A DNA stretch of 64,000 nt from Clarireedia homoeocarpa (GCA_001465935.1 LNKV01000063.1:62001-126000), one strand, 5' to 3'. Shown: positions 35,195 through 47,808, counted from the stretch's first letter. A program made the numbers and translations. The notes: a model not told the origin generated them from the sequence alone.

Positions 35195-36571
35195 CACACA
35201 CAGAATACATGATAGCAGAAACACAAATGTTTGTCGACACCCACGCCATCCTCGGTAGAGTACCACCTTCTTTTCATATGCATCTCAACTTTACGCTTGG
35301 AGCACCGGTATGCTACAGTAGGGTAGGGAGACAGAGACAGATGGAGCGAGAAAATTCGGCAAGAGTCGACAGCAAGTCTCGGAAGAGGTATATCGTGGTT
35401 GATATAGATAGAAACAGGCTAGGAAGCCGAGCCGAATAAGGAAAGATCCTGAGCCTAATGCGGGAAGCTGGGCGGAGATCACATCAAAATTTGGATGTTT
35501 GTGAATGAATGTCTGATGTCTGTGTGTCCTTTGTCCTCAATTTTCCACATTGGTGGATTGCACTAGCACGAAGCACGACTGTTCGTAGTTAGGAGTCGTA
35601 CGTACGAAGGACAGTAGCACAAGAGATATCGCTGCAGCAGGATCTGTGACTGACTCCTTTTTCGATCGGTCGTACGTGAAGAGGAGCCTTCAATGGGCAG
35701 TCGGTGGACATCGAATAGACGCTTACCGCGCAGCACCTGCTCCGTATAACTTATACGTACGGAGCACAAAAGGGACGTGAGGGAAGCGAGGGAATCGAGG
35801 GAATACTTGCTGTTGCATTGTCGCTCCACCAAAATCGATGATTTACATATACACCGGGGCAAGCAAGCAATAATACTTGGGATAATTCTAGAAACGATAA
35901 ACGATGTGGCTTAGGGTTAACGGCGTCACAAATGAGATGAGACCTCAGCCAATAGACTTCCAATAACGCAACGGATCCAAACATGGCCGCCGGCGCCCAA
36001 GAAATAATCCTTGAACCTCCCTCCACCCGTTCCTCCACCAAAACGACCAGAACCATCCGAACAAACCGAACAAATGCTGGGGGGTTTTCTGCTGGCGAGA
36101 CGCGGTCCCGACAAGAGTACTGGAGCAATCGCATGCAGTTGTCGTGTGCAGGACAATCCACGGTAGCGTACGGGGAAGTACAGAGTACATACAATACATA
36201 CAATACATAGATGGAGGTGCAGAGACATTGTAGTCGGGCTAGAGCGGTAGATGGAAATGGCAGTCTGCAGAGCAATACTCGAGTAGTTCTACTGCATAGT
36301 TCTGCGTGGTAGCGCAATCAGGACGAGAGACATTCATTTTATTGGTACCGGGTCTCCTTATGGCCATGTTCACATCGTCCAATGTCTTCATGCCAAGATC
36401 TCCCATGTCAAGGTTCTTCTCGCTTTGGTCGTTCGGCCTCGCTCAAATGGGGGCAGCAATCTGTAAAAATCTGTCAAAATCTGTGAACGTGGATGCAAGC
36501 AATTGAATTCCAATTTTCCCCTCCAAAGAGATTGGTGTCCAATCGTATCATGTTATCATACACATACACAG

Positions 36572-36645
36572 CTCCCCTTCCCCTTGCCCTTGCCCTTCTT
36601 CCCCTTCTCCTTCCCCTTCCCCTTCCCCTTCCCCTTCCCCGTTCC
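36572..36645. repeat. CCTTCC-type polypyrimidine repeat
   Basis: CTTCCC/CCTTCC hexamers with few interruptions on the plus strand. Probably low-complexity promoter sequence upstream of the gene at 37357. Confidence 0.8.
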
Positions 36646-37356
36646 AAAAAGCTACCCTAGCCTGCCTACCTTACATTGTACCCTCTTATCACCCTTCCCT
36701 CCTCCTCCTCCCTCCCTCCTCGCTCCAACTTCCAACCTCTAAATTCTCAACCACACAACCACACAACCACACAACCACCCAACCACCCAACATTTACCAC
36801 TTCAATCTCACATTCCTTACTTCAGACCCGTCTCTTAATACCGAAATCAAATACACGCCGGTGCTCCAGACTGAGACTTGAAACTGCTTCCTCGAGCCCG
36901 CAATTAACGTCGATCGCTCCACCCAAGTTCTCCCCCCCCCCTCCCCTCATGGCTTAAAATAAAAACCAGATCTAAAGAAACGGGATGAACGCGACTGTGT
37001 ACTAATGTACTAAAAAAGTGACTTGGGTTTCTGAGAGCCTTGCGCCGATAGGCTTTTCCCCATCTGCACGTTCCTGGCTACTGCTTGGCTAGTCCTCCGT
37101 TGCCCACTGCGGTGCGGGTCGTGAACCACGATATCTCCTTGTTGTGAAGGTGCTGGGACCTTGTTCTTCTTCACAAACTCGTATTTTCCCGACACCTGGG
37201 CCTTTGGAAAGTGCATCCCACGTACTATCATAAGCATATTGTTCCCATCTACAAAAGTACCCAAGCCACCCGCCAAAACTTGTATGCAGCTAAGGAGGCT
37301 ATTTGCTCCATGTAGCACTATTGCTTTCTTACATAAGGTCTAACTAGGCGCGCGCA

Positions 37357-39676
37357 ATGGCCTTTTACGACTCTTCATCTGACCACGAAGGTCTTCCCAT
37401 CATCCTCGAACCCGATGATGATGAATCGCTGTTCGAAATTCGAATTGACGATACGAAGATGAATGTCGACCCCAAGATGAATGTCGACCCCAAGATGAAC
37501 GTCGACCCCAAGATGAATGTCGACCCCAAGATGAACGTCGATACCAAGATGGACGTCGACACCAAGATGACAGTCGACACAATGAAAGAGGTCTCTAAGG
37601 GGAGAATAACCGTGCCCAAACATCCAATTGCATCAATGCAAGGCGCCTTCGCGGAATCAATGGAGGAGGCTGCCCAGACGCCCTCTCAAAAAGCACCCAA
37701 AATCGGCGATGCGGCCACCCGACGAAAGATCCTCCTCGACCAAGAAGTTTCCGCAGATACGCATCCAATGCGATGGCAGAGAAAAGCAGGTCAAAAATAT
37801 CATGAGCTATGGAAGTTGATGGCACAAATATCATTCGGGATTTATTTACTGCTCAATGGCATTGCAAAGGATGAGGAGCAAGTCATGTCAATACTGCAGG
37901 GGCATGTGGACGAGGTTGATGGATTCTTGGAAATGACCTTGGAGGACTTCGACCTGGCACAGACCGATATTGATGAACGATTGAAGTACCTCAAGCTTCC
38001 GCTCGAAAACATCTCCATTTTCGACGCCATGTTGGAAGATCGGTCATTCAGGTCACAAATCGTCAGTGGCAATGAGAAGATCGAGCATGTCATAACTCGT
38101 ACCGCTACTGCCATGAAGGATACGCTGGTCGACGCCCAACAAGGAATGGATGCTTGCAAGGAGTTTACCATTTACCTCGCCGAGGAACAGGATAATCAGA
38201 CGTGGAGACAGTTACGACCAAACATGGGAAGAATTTTCGATGCAATGTGTGGAAATGTGGAAGGGTGGCACAAAGCTTATGTTTCGTTACAGACCAAGGG
38301 GAACCACTTGGGAGTTGCATTGGTACAGTTAGGATCAATCGTTGCAGAAATGGATCGGCGGGCTGCTGAGATAAGTCGTATGTCAAGGGTAAGCCAAGAC
38401 TGTAGGATCGGTCTCTTCATCAATTAATCATTTTTTCCAGTTCAGCAATTCATCACCGAGCCAAGCACAAGCTTCTCCACCCCCGCACATATCCAAAGAA
38501 TTACGACAGTCTATGATTAAAAGCCTTCCGAACGATCCAAGCCCTATCACTCCAGCGATACAAGCGACGTTACCAGCATTCTCCTTGGTACAAGAGCGAG
38601 AAAAGTCTCCAGAACCCGAAGACTCGGATTCTTCTAGCGAAGAAGAGGAGCCCGAACCACTTTATACTCTCAAGCCTTACACATACTCACCTATCCTCCA
38701 ACCAACCGTATATACCCCGAAACCATCTCCGCGAAGTTCCCCTAAGCCTCCGGAGCCTACACCTCAACCGGCGCTCCAACCTGCCCCTGAAGTGAGCAGG
38801 AAATCGTCAACTCGAAAGCGATTCTCTTTGAAACGAAAAGATGTCCAACCCAAGGAAAATCCGATGGATCTTGGCCCCAGAATCACCACGGTAGTAGATT
38901 CATCCATTGATCCTTATTGGGGCCCTCGCCAATTTGTGAACTCTCGCGATCGATCGAGTCCTTCTCCGGTCGAGCAGAGAAGGCCGTCAACCACAAGGGA
39001 GAATCCAGTCGAGCTGAGAAGGCCATTGACCACGAGGGAGAATCCAGTCGAGCACAGAAGGCCATCAACCACGAGGGAAAATCATGTGAGCGTCCCTCGC
39101 CGTCCAGAATTAAACGTTAATACTCCTCCATCCCGTGGAGTTGACTCGGCATATTGTTCCGATCTCGACCCACCCTTTCCAATCCGTTCAATGCAACAAC
39201 CTTTGCCATCACCATCTTCCATCCAATCACCATATTCATCAACCTCAGCACCCGGTTTTTTAACCCCGCGCGAGGTTCCCCCAATAATGTCTAGAGAATT
39301 CCTCCCATCCCCCAGATCTGATAGACAGTTCTTCCGTCCCGTCCAAGCAAGTCCGCATTCTCCGCTCCAACGACCATGGACAGCAGCCCCTATGAACCAT
39401 AATGAGCGCACGCAAAGCTCGCTAGGCAATCGTCCTCATGCTCCAAGTCGAATGGGAATGAGCATGATGAGCGATATGACGACGGTGACAATGGAGGATG
39501 GGAAAAAGGTCAAGAAGAAGAGAAGCGCGTTCGGTTGGTTGAAAAAGGCGTTCTCGTTGAGTGAGGAGGAGAGAGCGGAGTATGAAGAGAGAAGGAGGAG
39601 ACAGGAACCGGATCCTTATTATCAACAGAGACCACCACGACAGTTTCTGGATGGGAAGAGAATTCAGGGCAGGTGA
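37357..39676 (+). CDS. Fungal protein of unknown function with in-frame KMNVDP repeat
   Basis: Two exons, 37357-38388 and 38441-39676 (755 aa), joined as MSR|FSNSSPS. I do not recognise a named family. Residues 34-75 are seven copies of a six-residue unit (KMNVDP, drifting to KMDVDT and KMTVDT). Residues about 130-340 look like a conserved helical domain, starting HPMRWQRKAGQKYHELWKLM and including GHVDEVDGFLEM and GNEKIEHVITRTATAMKDTL; the spacing suggests coiled-coil or BAR-like helices. The second half is disordered, rich in Pro and Ser, with an acidic SSSEEEEPEPL patch and a second repeat of 14 residues in three copies (RRPSTTRENPVE type, bases about 38966-39084). The C-terminal 60 residues are basic and charged. 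The layout suits a scaffold or signalling adaptor, which is inference only. Confidence 0.82.
37456..37581. repeat. 18-bp coding minisatellite, seven copies
   Basis: Seven tandem units of AAGATGAATGTCGACCCC type, lying inside exon 1 of the unknown protein and encoding KMNVDP-like hexapeptides. The first four are nearly identical; the last three drift. Confidence 0.95.
38966..39084. repeat. 42-bp coding repeat, about three copies
   Basis: Units of about 42 bases coding for a VEQRRPSTTRENP-like block in exon 2 of the unknown protein. Confidence 0.85.
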
Positions 39677-40106
39677 GAGGTTGGAGGATTGAAGGGAAAA
39701 AGTGGCTGGACCATAATTGCATCGGGGCAAGCGGCGAGCGAGCGAGCGAAGCGAAAATGAGCATGCATGCGTTCGATTGATTATAAACATGATACCCTTT
39801 TTGCATATGCATTTTTTTTTTTTTTTTCTTATTTTCCCCCCACCCTTCTTAGTTTTTAGTGTCTTTTTTTGTTTTCATCTTGTTCGAGGGTCTTTTCTTG
39901 AAATATTATTTGAACTGCTTACCCCGAGAAGAGGAGTTTACCGTTGGCGAACGGATGGCTTTTTCGCTATGGTTTTGGCTTTGGCTTTGATGCTATATAA
40001 GGGGCGTTGGTAGTGTAGCGATGGAGTTTGGGAATTAGGGAATGGGGAATGGGGAATGGGGATTGAGGGTGGGATGGATATGATAGGAGATTATTGGATG
40101 TAGGGG

Positions 40107-40921
40107 NNNNNNNNNNNNNNNNNNNNNNNNNNNNNNNNNNNNNNNNNNNNNNNNNNNNNNNNNNNNNNNNNNNNNNNNNNNNNNNNNNNNNNNNNNNNNN
40201 NNNNNNNNNNNNNNNNNNNNNNNNNNNNNNNNNNNNNNNNNNNNNNNNNNNNNNNNNNNNNNNNNNNNNNNNNNNNNNNNNNNNNNNNNNNNNNNNNNNN
40301 NNNNNNNNNNNNNNNNNNNNNNNNNNNNNNNNNNNNNNNNNNNNNNNNNNNNNNNNNNNNNNNNNNNNNNNNNNNNNNNNNNNNNNNNNNNNNNNNNNNN
40401 NNNNNNNNNNNNNNNNNNNNNNNNNNNNNNNNNNNNNNNNNNNNNNNNNNNNNNNNNNNNNNNNNNNNNNNNNNNNNNNNNNNNNNNNNNNNNNNNNNNN
40501 NNNNNNNNNNNNNNNNNNNNNNNNNNNNNNNNNNNNNNNNNNNNNNNNNNNNNNNNNNNNNNNNNNNNNNNNNNNNNNNNNNNNNNNNNNNNNNNNNNNN
40601 NNNNNNNNNNNNNNNNNNNNNNNNNNNNNNNNNNNNNNNNNNNNNNNNNNNNNNNNNNNNNNNNNNNNNNNNNNNNNNNNNNNNNNNNNNNNNNNNNNNN
40701 NNNNNNNNNNNNNNNNNNNNNNNNNNNNNNNNNNNNNNNNNNNNNNNNNNNNNNNNNNNNNNNNNNNNNNNNNNNNNNNNNNNNNNNNNNNNNNNNNNNN
40801 NNNNNNNNNNNNNNNNNNNNNNNNNNNNNNNNNNNNNNNNNNNNNNNNNNNNNNNNNNNNNNNNNNNNNNNNNNNNNNNNNNNNNNNNNNNNNNNNNNNN
40901 NNNNNNNNNNNNNNNNNNNNN
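40107..40921. other. Assembly gap (815 Ns)
   Basis: Run of N. The flanks are GGGGAATGGGGAATGGGG-like on the left and GGGGGGCGGG-like on the right, so a G-rich or repetitive stretch probably stopped assembly. What lies inside is unknown. Confidence 1.
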
Positions 40922-41905
40922 GGGGGGCGGGAAAGGGAGAATATGAATGGGTGTTGTGGGAAAGGGGGGCGGGGTGGGAGCGGGGACGGGAGTGGGAGTG
41001 GAAAGTAGGAAGGGAAGGGAAGGTTTTTATTTACTCTACGGCTTGAAGAGATGAAAGTCATTTAGCTACTAACTTACCTGTTCACTAACTACTAGGCTTC
41101 GCTTCTGCGGGGGAAAAGGAGAGGGGTGTGATGGGAAGATAGATATTTATGCAGCTGAGTAAGTAACGTGGAAAAGGGAATAGTGTAGTTAGGTGCGATC
41201 AGTTCCTTGCTCTCTGCGCAATCGATCTGCAGCTCGTCTTGGCATACTAAATACACATGAGCTGCCTTTTATATATAGTCTTCTACTACACTATGAGCTT
41301 GATGCTTCTCAAAACGGCTTAGTGTATGGAGTAACTTGTACTGTATGTAATCTGGACTTGTAGATGAGATAGATGGGTCTCAGTGAAAAAGCTCCCTTGG
41401 CCTCCGCTGGAACCTGGAAATGTAAATATGGATTACTATATTCTGGAATAACTGCCGGAAGGAGTTGTGTTCCGTATGTGATGATTGACCACCCCCGCAT
41501 AAGGGGCATGGTCTTTGAAGTGGAAAGTGAACGAGGTTGATAGATAGGATCTATGTGATTATCAAGATCAGAAAACAGTCCGAGAAATCGGGTCAGCTTG
41601 GGTCTTTTGTTTTCCATCGAGTGACTGGTACAGTACACGAGACTACATATCTGAAAAGCCTCGTCGGTGACATGATTCCTCGCAACTACGAGATTGGCGT
41701 CTATGTAGGAGTGCGTCGTGTGTGAAAGTAATATATATTGGGGGAAGTGGGATTGATAGTCGAGGTAATAATCGCGGGCGCTTATATTGTAAGGATTCCA
41801 TCTCAGCCTTAAGCTAGGCTATTCAACAGGACTATATACGTGAATGATTCTGATATGCTTGGGATAGTATCAAGTGGGGGGAAGAGGGAGGGGGGGGGGT
41901 AGAGG

Positions 41906-42265
41906 TTAAGCCGCTCTGTGTGCAAGAAGGTAGTGGTCAGCCATAACCCAACTGCAGGATATATACGTAAGATTACCACATTGGTAACCACTCGCGCCAA
42001 GAAAGGTCGAATTGGTGATAGGAACGACTCGGGTAGATTGGTCTAGCTTGCGGAATGTTTTCCGATGACCGGCGGGTTCCACATTTTCGGCGAACACATC
42101 ATATTCGAAATCAGCGACCTCCGTTGTTAAGCTCCATCGCAATTTTCCATCAAAGTCGACGTTTTCCTCGTGGTTCATACTGTAGCAAACGTCCCCACTC
42201 AGGAGGTTCACTACCCTGCCAATTGAACCGTCAGATCCGATGAGCAGGGACGTTGCTGTTTCCAT
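41906..42265 (-). CDS. Hypothetical small protein (weak)
   Basis: A 119-codon frame starting METATSLLIGSDGSIGRVV. Its middle part (ENVDFDGKLRWSLTTEVADF) has the mixed composition of a folded protein, unlike neighbouring shadow frames. No family is recognised, and the last dozen codons look non-coding. It may be a gene fragment or an exon of an unspotted gene. Confidence 0.25.
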   Translation of the reverse strand: METATSLLIGSDGSIGRVVNLLSGDVCYSMNHEENVDFDGKLRWSLTTEVADFEYDVFAENVEPAGHRKTFRKLDQSTRVVPITNSTFLGASGYQCGNLTYISCSWVMADHYLLAHRAA

Positions 42266-43342
42266 TTGAGCAAACGGTGACGGATGAAGTTTCTACCGGC
42301 CTACTCCATTAAGCTCCTGCAGCTCGAAAGATCAGCTGGAAATGTTTCTCCCGAGTAAAGCCTCGATGGAAGCGAAGCTCGATGCTCCTTGCAGTTGGCG
42401 TTTGCCCAGCCAATCATGGAAGTTTCCTGCCATGAATCATGAATCTGTAAGAGAAAAGCACCCCTTTAATTTCCCGATCGAGCGTCTAGCCAAGCCATGT
42501 GACGAGATATTTGCATAACACTCGAAATGAGCACAACAGACGACATGGATGAATTACCGGTAAATGACCGACAGCCAGAATAATCTATCTATTTCGTGCT
42601 TGTTTGTATTGAAACGACCAAAATTTGAATCAAGCAGTTGGGTTGTTTCGGGACATACTGGCCAACTGTTTTGACCTATGTCGGTAATTTTGTGGGGGCA
42701 AAAGAGGATTTATGTTCCCTCGACCCAAAAGGTTTGAAACGTGCGAGCATGGAACAACCTATCGAAGCGACTTGGATGACGAATGTTTAATCTATCCTCA
42801 ATATATCCCGTCCACTGCCTTTCCTGGTAGTCTAGAAGGCTTCCCCTCCTACCGGCTGGCTTTGCTCGAGGTAGATAAAGGACGTCAAATGAGACGAATG
42901 GGAAGGGAGCGATTAGGAACCCAACACCATATGTGTGTCCCGCACGTTCCTTGCCGATGAGGTGGACACTGCCCAGAATCATATAGATGAATTTCCATGA
43001 ATGAAGCCTTCCTATCCATTGACGATGGGTAGAGGTGCCGAGTATAATCTTTACAAGGACGAGTGGCGTTTGGAGTTCAGAAGATACAAAAAGGTTTGAA
43101 TCGAAGCAACATTGTTTGCTTCCTTCTGCATTGCAAGAAACTTTCCTTTCTTCCCTTCCCTTCATTCTCTCATTTCTTGCGTCGTTGCCTTGACGGTACA
43201 CATTCTTTTCAGAGTCATTCTTTTTCCTTTGCTCTCATTAGCAGGTTCAGGTGACCGTTTCTTGAGTGCATCATCATCTCACGTTCCTTCATATATTTAT
43301 ACATTCCTTCTCACAAACTTGTCTTAAGGCACAATACTCAAA

Positions 43343-45884
43343 ATGCGCGCCTCTCTCCTTGCTCTTGGCTTCGCTGCCAGAGCTCTTGCTCAAACAGCCT
43401 CAAGCTACATTGATTCTAACACTGGTATTACTTTTATGGGATTCGAAGACACAAGTGGATTCAAGTATGGTATGGTCTTGCCAGAAACAGTGGAGGGAGA
43501 CTTCATTGGCCAGATCGTAAGGCGTCTCCCCTTTCGTTCGAACAGCTAGCAGTTCTGTTATTAACACCCCGCTAGGTCATTCCAAGTACTGGCGGCTCTG
43601 GATATGGTGGTGTTTCTTTGACTGGTCAGATGACGGGCAGCATGCTCATTGTCGCTTGGCCAAGTGGAACTGATGTTATTTCATCATTGCGGGAGACCAG
43701 GTAAGCTATGTCGATCTACTGATATGCTATTGACTAACTCCATTCAGTGGATATACCTCTCCAGGAGCTTATGCAAATACCACCTCTACACTACTTCCTA
43801 TCGCTAACGGTACCTTCGTTAACTCAACCCATATGTCATACACTTTCCTCTGCCAAAGCTGTCTCGGAAATACATACAGTCTTAGTGCGGGTGCTAAAAC
43901 TATTGTTCTCGGCTGGGCTCTTGGCAATGGTACTGTCACCAACCCGACATCTGCCTCCGATGCGACTTTCACTTATCATGGAGCTGGATATGGTGATGTC
44001 GGAATTCAGGTTGCCAATGTAACCAATGCCAACTATGCTACCTGGGCAGCAATGGCCAGTGCTGCTACCACTCCATCTGGCAACACAACTAGCCCAACCA
44101 CTACCATATGCTCGAATACCACCGTCCCTATTTCCAACGCTACCTACGATTACATTATTGCTGGTTCTGGTCCTGCCGGTATCATCGTTGCGGAGAGACT
44201 CGCTGAGAGCGGTGCTTCCGTCTTGATGATTGAGAGAGGAAACGTGTCGACCTATGCTACAGGTGGAAGAGCTGTTGTTTCATGGAACAATACTGTCACT
44301 CAATATGATGTTCCTTCTATGTCATACTACCTCACCTCTGCTTCTACCAGTGATGAGTACTGTACGGACACTGCGAACATGGCCGGATGTCTTCTCGGTG
44401 GAGGAACTATGGTCAACGCTCTGATGTTCGTTCGCCCCCAGGAAGTTGACTTTGATGACAAATGGCCTACTGGATGGAAGTGGTCTGACATTAGTGCATC
44501 CGCTGAGAGATTATATTCCCGCAACCCAGGAACAACTCTTCCTTCCAAGGATGGCCAACGTTATGACCAAAGTGCATTCAATGTTCTATCTTCTTTCTTG
44601 GGTGGTCTCGGATGGTCCCACGTTGATGCTATCGAGTCGCCAAACGAGAAAACTCAGGTCTACAGTTATCCACCATGGGATATTCAAGATGGTCTCCGTG
44701 CCGGTCCAGTTAAATCATACTACCCTCTCGCTACTGCCATGACAAACTTCAAGGCTCAATTCAACACCAAGGTCGTTAGAGGTATTCGCAGCACCACAAA
44801 CAGCACTACCTTCTCTGGTGTTGAAGTTGAGTCATCCACTACCGGTGCCAGACAAATCATTAACCTCAACGCCGGCGGTAAGCTCATCTTGGCTGCTGGA
44901 AGTATGTCTACTCCACGTATCCTGATAAACAGTGGTATTGGACCAGCCGATCAAATCAGCATTGTCCAAAGCGGAAGCAGTTGTGTCACCCTTCCACCCA
45001 AAGCCGACTGGATCGACCTCCCCGTCGGTCAAAATCTCCGCGATCACCCTATCTTCACCCTCACCTTCAATATCACCGGTCCCATGTCTAGCAACTCCAC
45101 CTCCATGCTCCAAGCCGCTTTCACCAACCCTAGTGAGTCCAACATTGACCTTTTCGCTCAACAAGCAGGACCGCTCGTGCAATCCGGCCAGCGTCTCAAC
45201 TTCTGGACATCCCTCAACACCACCACCGGCACCAAATACTTCCAAGGAACCTGCAATTCCCCCGCCGCCGGCCAAGTCCGCATCAAGCTATATCTCACTC
45301 ACGGTCTCACCTCCACTGGTGTTCTAGGTATCACCGCGTCCGGCGCCACCGAATTTACCACCAACCCCTGGTTAACCACCACCGACGACCAGACCGCTGT
45401 CGCAACCATGATCGACTATCTCCTCCATGCAGCTAAGAACTCCACCATACTGCAACCCACCGACAGCACCGTCACCGGTGCGTCCATGGTTGCCAACTCC
45501 AAGTACGTCACTGGCGACCATTTCGTCGGCACAGCCATGATGGGCGCTAGCAACGACGGAACAGCTGTTGTCGATACCGACACCAAGGTTTTTGGCACCG
45601 ATAACTTGTTCGTGGTTGATGCGTCTATGCATCCGGATCTGCCGACGGGCAATACCCAGGCGATTGTTATGGTTGCAGCAGAGAAGGCTGCGGAGAAGAT
45701 TCTCGCGCTGGCAGGGAAGACGATTGCGTCGAGTGGGGCTGGGGCTACGGGTACGAGTGGTGCTAGTGCGAGTGCGACGTCTGCTGTGGCGACGGCGACG
45801 AGCTCGGCTGCTGTTAGCGGGGGGGAGCCGGAGACAGGGGATGACGATGATAGTTGTCCTTTTGGGTATGAAGAGGAGGAGTAG
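43343..45884 (+). CDS. CDH: Cellobiose dehydrogenase, AA8 cytochrome plus AA3 flavin domains, no CBM1
   Basis: Three exons: 43343-43516, 43576-43700 and 43748-45884 (811 aa). Residues 1-17 are a signal peptide (ending ARALAQ). Residues about 18-215 are the AA8 b-type cytochrome domain; FKYGMVLPE carries a candidate Met heme ligand and FTYHGAGYGDVGI the His ligand. After a Thr/Ser-rich linker, the GMC flavoprotein domain begins at YDYIIAGSGPAG (near 235) and includes GCLLGGGTMVNALMF (about 318) and AAGSMSTPRILINSGIGP. His691 in GDHFVGT and Asn735 in PTGNTQ fit the catalytic pair of known CDHs. The enzyme oxidises cellobiose and passes electrons via heme to lytic polysaccharide monooxygenases outside the cell. 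There is no cellulose-binding module; the C-terminus is an Ala/Ser/Thr-rich stretch and an acidic tail (DDDDSCPFGYEEEE). It therefore looks like a class III or class IIB enzyme. Confidence 0.95.
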
Positions 45885-46708
45885 AGAGAGATAGGAGAGG
45901 GAGGAAGGGATAGGATGAATGATTCATTGTATATTTTAGAGCTTGCTATACCCATCCTTTTTAGTCTAGCTTAGGCTACTAAGATATATTTTGTAGTATA
46001 AGAGACTAGCTCCTATTTAAATTTAGAAGAATTAGACTACTTTTTATTTTCCATTTTTTGATTTATGTAAGGAAACTAGAAGGGTACCGGAAACAGCAAC
46101 GACAGCATTGCAAATTTGAAAAATGCAGATCGCTTCAGCCTACAGTACACTCCTAAGGTACTATATAGTGTACGCACCGGGCCCAGAAAGCGCACTATCA
46201 CATCGCGCAAGGGTACCGCAGCCTTCGATACCGCCGGTACAAGTCCAGTTGCGCTTTTTTTGGCAGGACCGCATGGCTGCGTTGCGCCGCCTATTCGTAA
46301 TAGTTATATTGCTGGATCCATCTTATGTGTCTGATTAGTCCGCGATTATAACTTCTATAGCCTTATAGTCGAGTCTTACTATAATTTCATCGTGTACCCG
46401 CGACTGTCACGTCTCGCCTGGTCACTGTCACGTGAAAGCGATACTGGGACGTGGTATGTGTATTGATAGACTTGCAAGCAAGGAATTGGTCGGATGGAGT
46501 TCTGTAAGTGGTAATAGCTAAGTAATGGAATTAATATTTGAGTTGAGCACGAAGCTCCATATATTAAGGAAATCCATTCTACTTATATAGATTTCGTTTT
46601 CACTGCCAGCTCGCTCTTGCGTTCAGCGATCCGTGGAGCCAGCGTGTCTAACCATGTGACTCTGCAGAGGTTCTACTATGACCGATTAGTTCACCAAGCC
46701 TAAAGTCA
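45885..46708. other. Intergenic
   Basis: AT-rich 3' region of the CDH gene followed by sequence without a supported gene. This is where base composition becomes clearly richer in A and T than to the left. Confidence 0.5.
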
Positions 46709-47808
46709 TCATATGTTGACTAACGCGACAGTGAATAACCCTCTATTATTAAAATTCTTGGATCTGCTATCCAGGGTATAATCGTTCGAGTCCTCTTTGA
46801 TCAGAGTAGGCGCGAGCCCAATACTGTCGATTATTGGCTTGGAGAATGGTATACCGGCAATCAGTACAGCGATAATAGCATGTAGAGATGTGATGATAGC
46901 ATAGGTTAGAGAGTTCCAAGTGTAGTTGCTAGACGAGAGAGCTTTGAAAAGGTATATCAGACGCGCTATGGATAACGGTATAGTACTTGAATTCGATGTT
47001 AGTGACTAGATGAAAAATGATTTAAAAAATACTATACAGTAAGTTAGGCGTGAAACTTAGCATTGAGAATAATTTCGTCGCTATATTTGTGTGCAGCTTC
47101 CTAAGTAAGAATATAGGGAAAACTCCAACGATCAACTGTAACACGATATCCACAATCGTATTGATAACCCAAAAAGCACGCTAAGGATGTTAGAAACTAT
47201 ATCAATGTGTTTTGGGTTTTATACCTTATTGATACATCTTCCCGAGTCTTCTAGCCATATATGCGGCGGATGGCATTGGAACGAGATAATAAAGATAATG
47301 ATAAAGACCCAGAGCAAAGTTCCATATATATGCGCTTTGATAATATGTTTTTGAGAATGTGGATTCGCGAGGACAATGTAGAATTGGAAGGCAATGAGTT
47401 TTGCAACGAATATAGTCATAGCATAGAGTAGTTCTGCGATATATTCTGACTATAATCGGTCATTAATATGTGCTTGGACGCTCCCAGTAGACTTACCAAG
47501 AAGAAAGTATTGAGTTGGTTCTCTGTCAAGCTATCTTGGTTTCGCCCTAATCCATAATGAACTTCCGCTGTGGTAGCCACAGACTGGCCAATAGCTAGCA
47601 ACTTTTAGAGGTTAACGTTTCGTATAGAAAGATGTATGAAGTAAAAGCCTACCATGGAGACAACCATCCACCAATCATCATTTTGTAATCTTCCAACTGA
47701 GTCCCATTTAGTGTAGATCTTTGCTCCCACAACAATTATCATCAATGGTAATATCATCCACATAATGACATTAGCAAGAGGCCCATGATCATCTGAGGTT
47801 ATAATCAT
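46709..47808 (-). CDS. Pth11-like/rhodopsin-domain integral membrane protein
   Basis: Minus strand, five exons: 47808-47653, 47601-47497, 47449-47225, 47180-47038 and 46985-46709 (301 aa); every phase closes. Seven membrane segments are visible, starting with NVIMWMILPLMIIVVGAKIY. The family signatures are LQNDDWWMVVSMLLAIGQSV, VHYGLGRNQ, SEYIAELLYAMTIFVAKLIA, the CINK end of the extracellular loop, RAFWVINTIVDIVLQLIVGV and IFLLRKL. This is the fungal rhodopsin-like domain typical of Pth11-related proteins, often placed beside metabolic clusters or effectors. Fully characterised members are few; Pth11 of Magnaporthe senses surfaces. Its C-terminal tail is short, so any G-protein coupling is uncertain. 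No frame damage is seen, unlike two of its neighbours. Confidence 0.85.

Larger units (their letters stand above)
33121..37356. other. Gene-poor, repeat-bearing stretch
   Basis: No gene is supported over about 4.2 kb. It holds a heptamer repeat (33726-33758), an 11-bp minisatellite (35051-35194) and a C/T-rich block with repeated CCTTCC units (36572-36645). Long frames here either run through the minisatellite or through low-complexity sequence. Confidence 0.55.
39677..43342. other. Intergenic region containing the assembly gap
   Basis: Apart from 815 Ns, only a weak small frame (41906-42265, minus) is seen. The bases on both sides of the gap are G-rich low complexity. Confidence 0.55.

Noticed and set aside
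34988..35439. Repetitive frames on both strands (YRQNTDRIQTE and CILSVFCLY types)
   Set aside because: They are translations of the 11-bp minisatellite, open in every frame for arithmetic reasons.
37010..37318. 102-codon minus-strand frame upstream of the unknown protein
   Set aside because: No family resemblance and it sits in the probable promoter. Kept out for lack of support.
39967..41061. Long frames through the N run
   Set aside because: Their length comes from unknown bases, so they carry no evidence.
42710..43201. 163-codon minus-strand frame before the CDH gene
   Set aside because: No protein-like pattern; it overlaps the likely CDH promoter.
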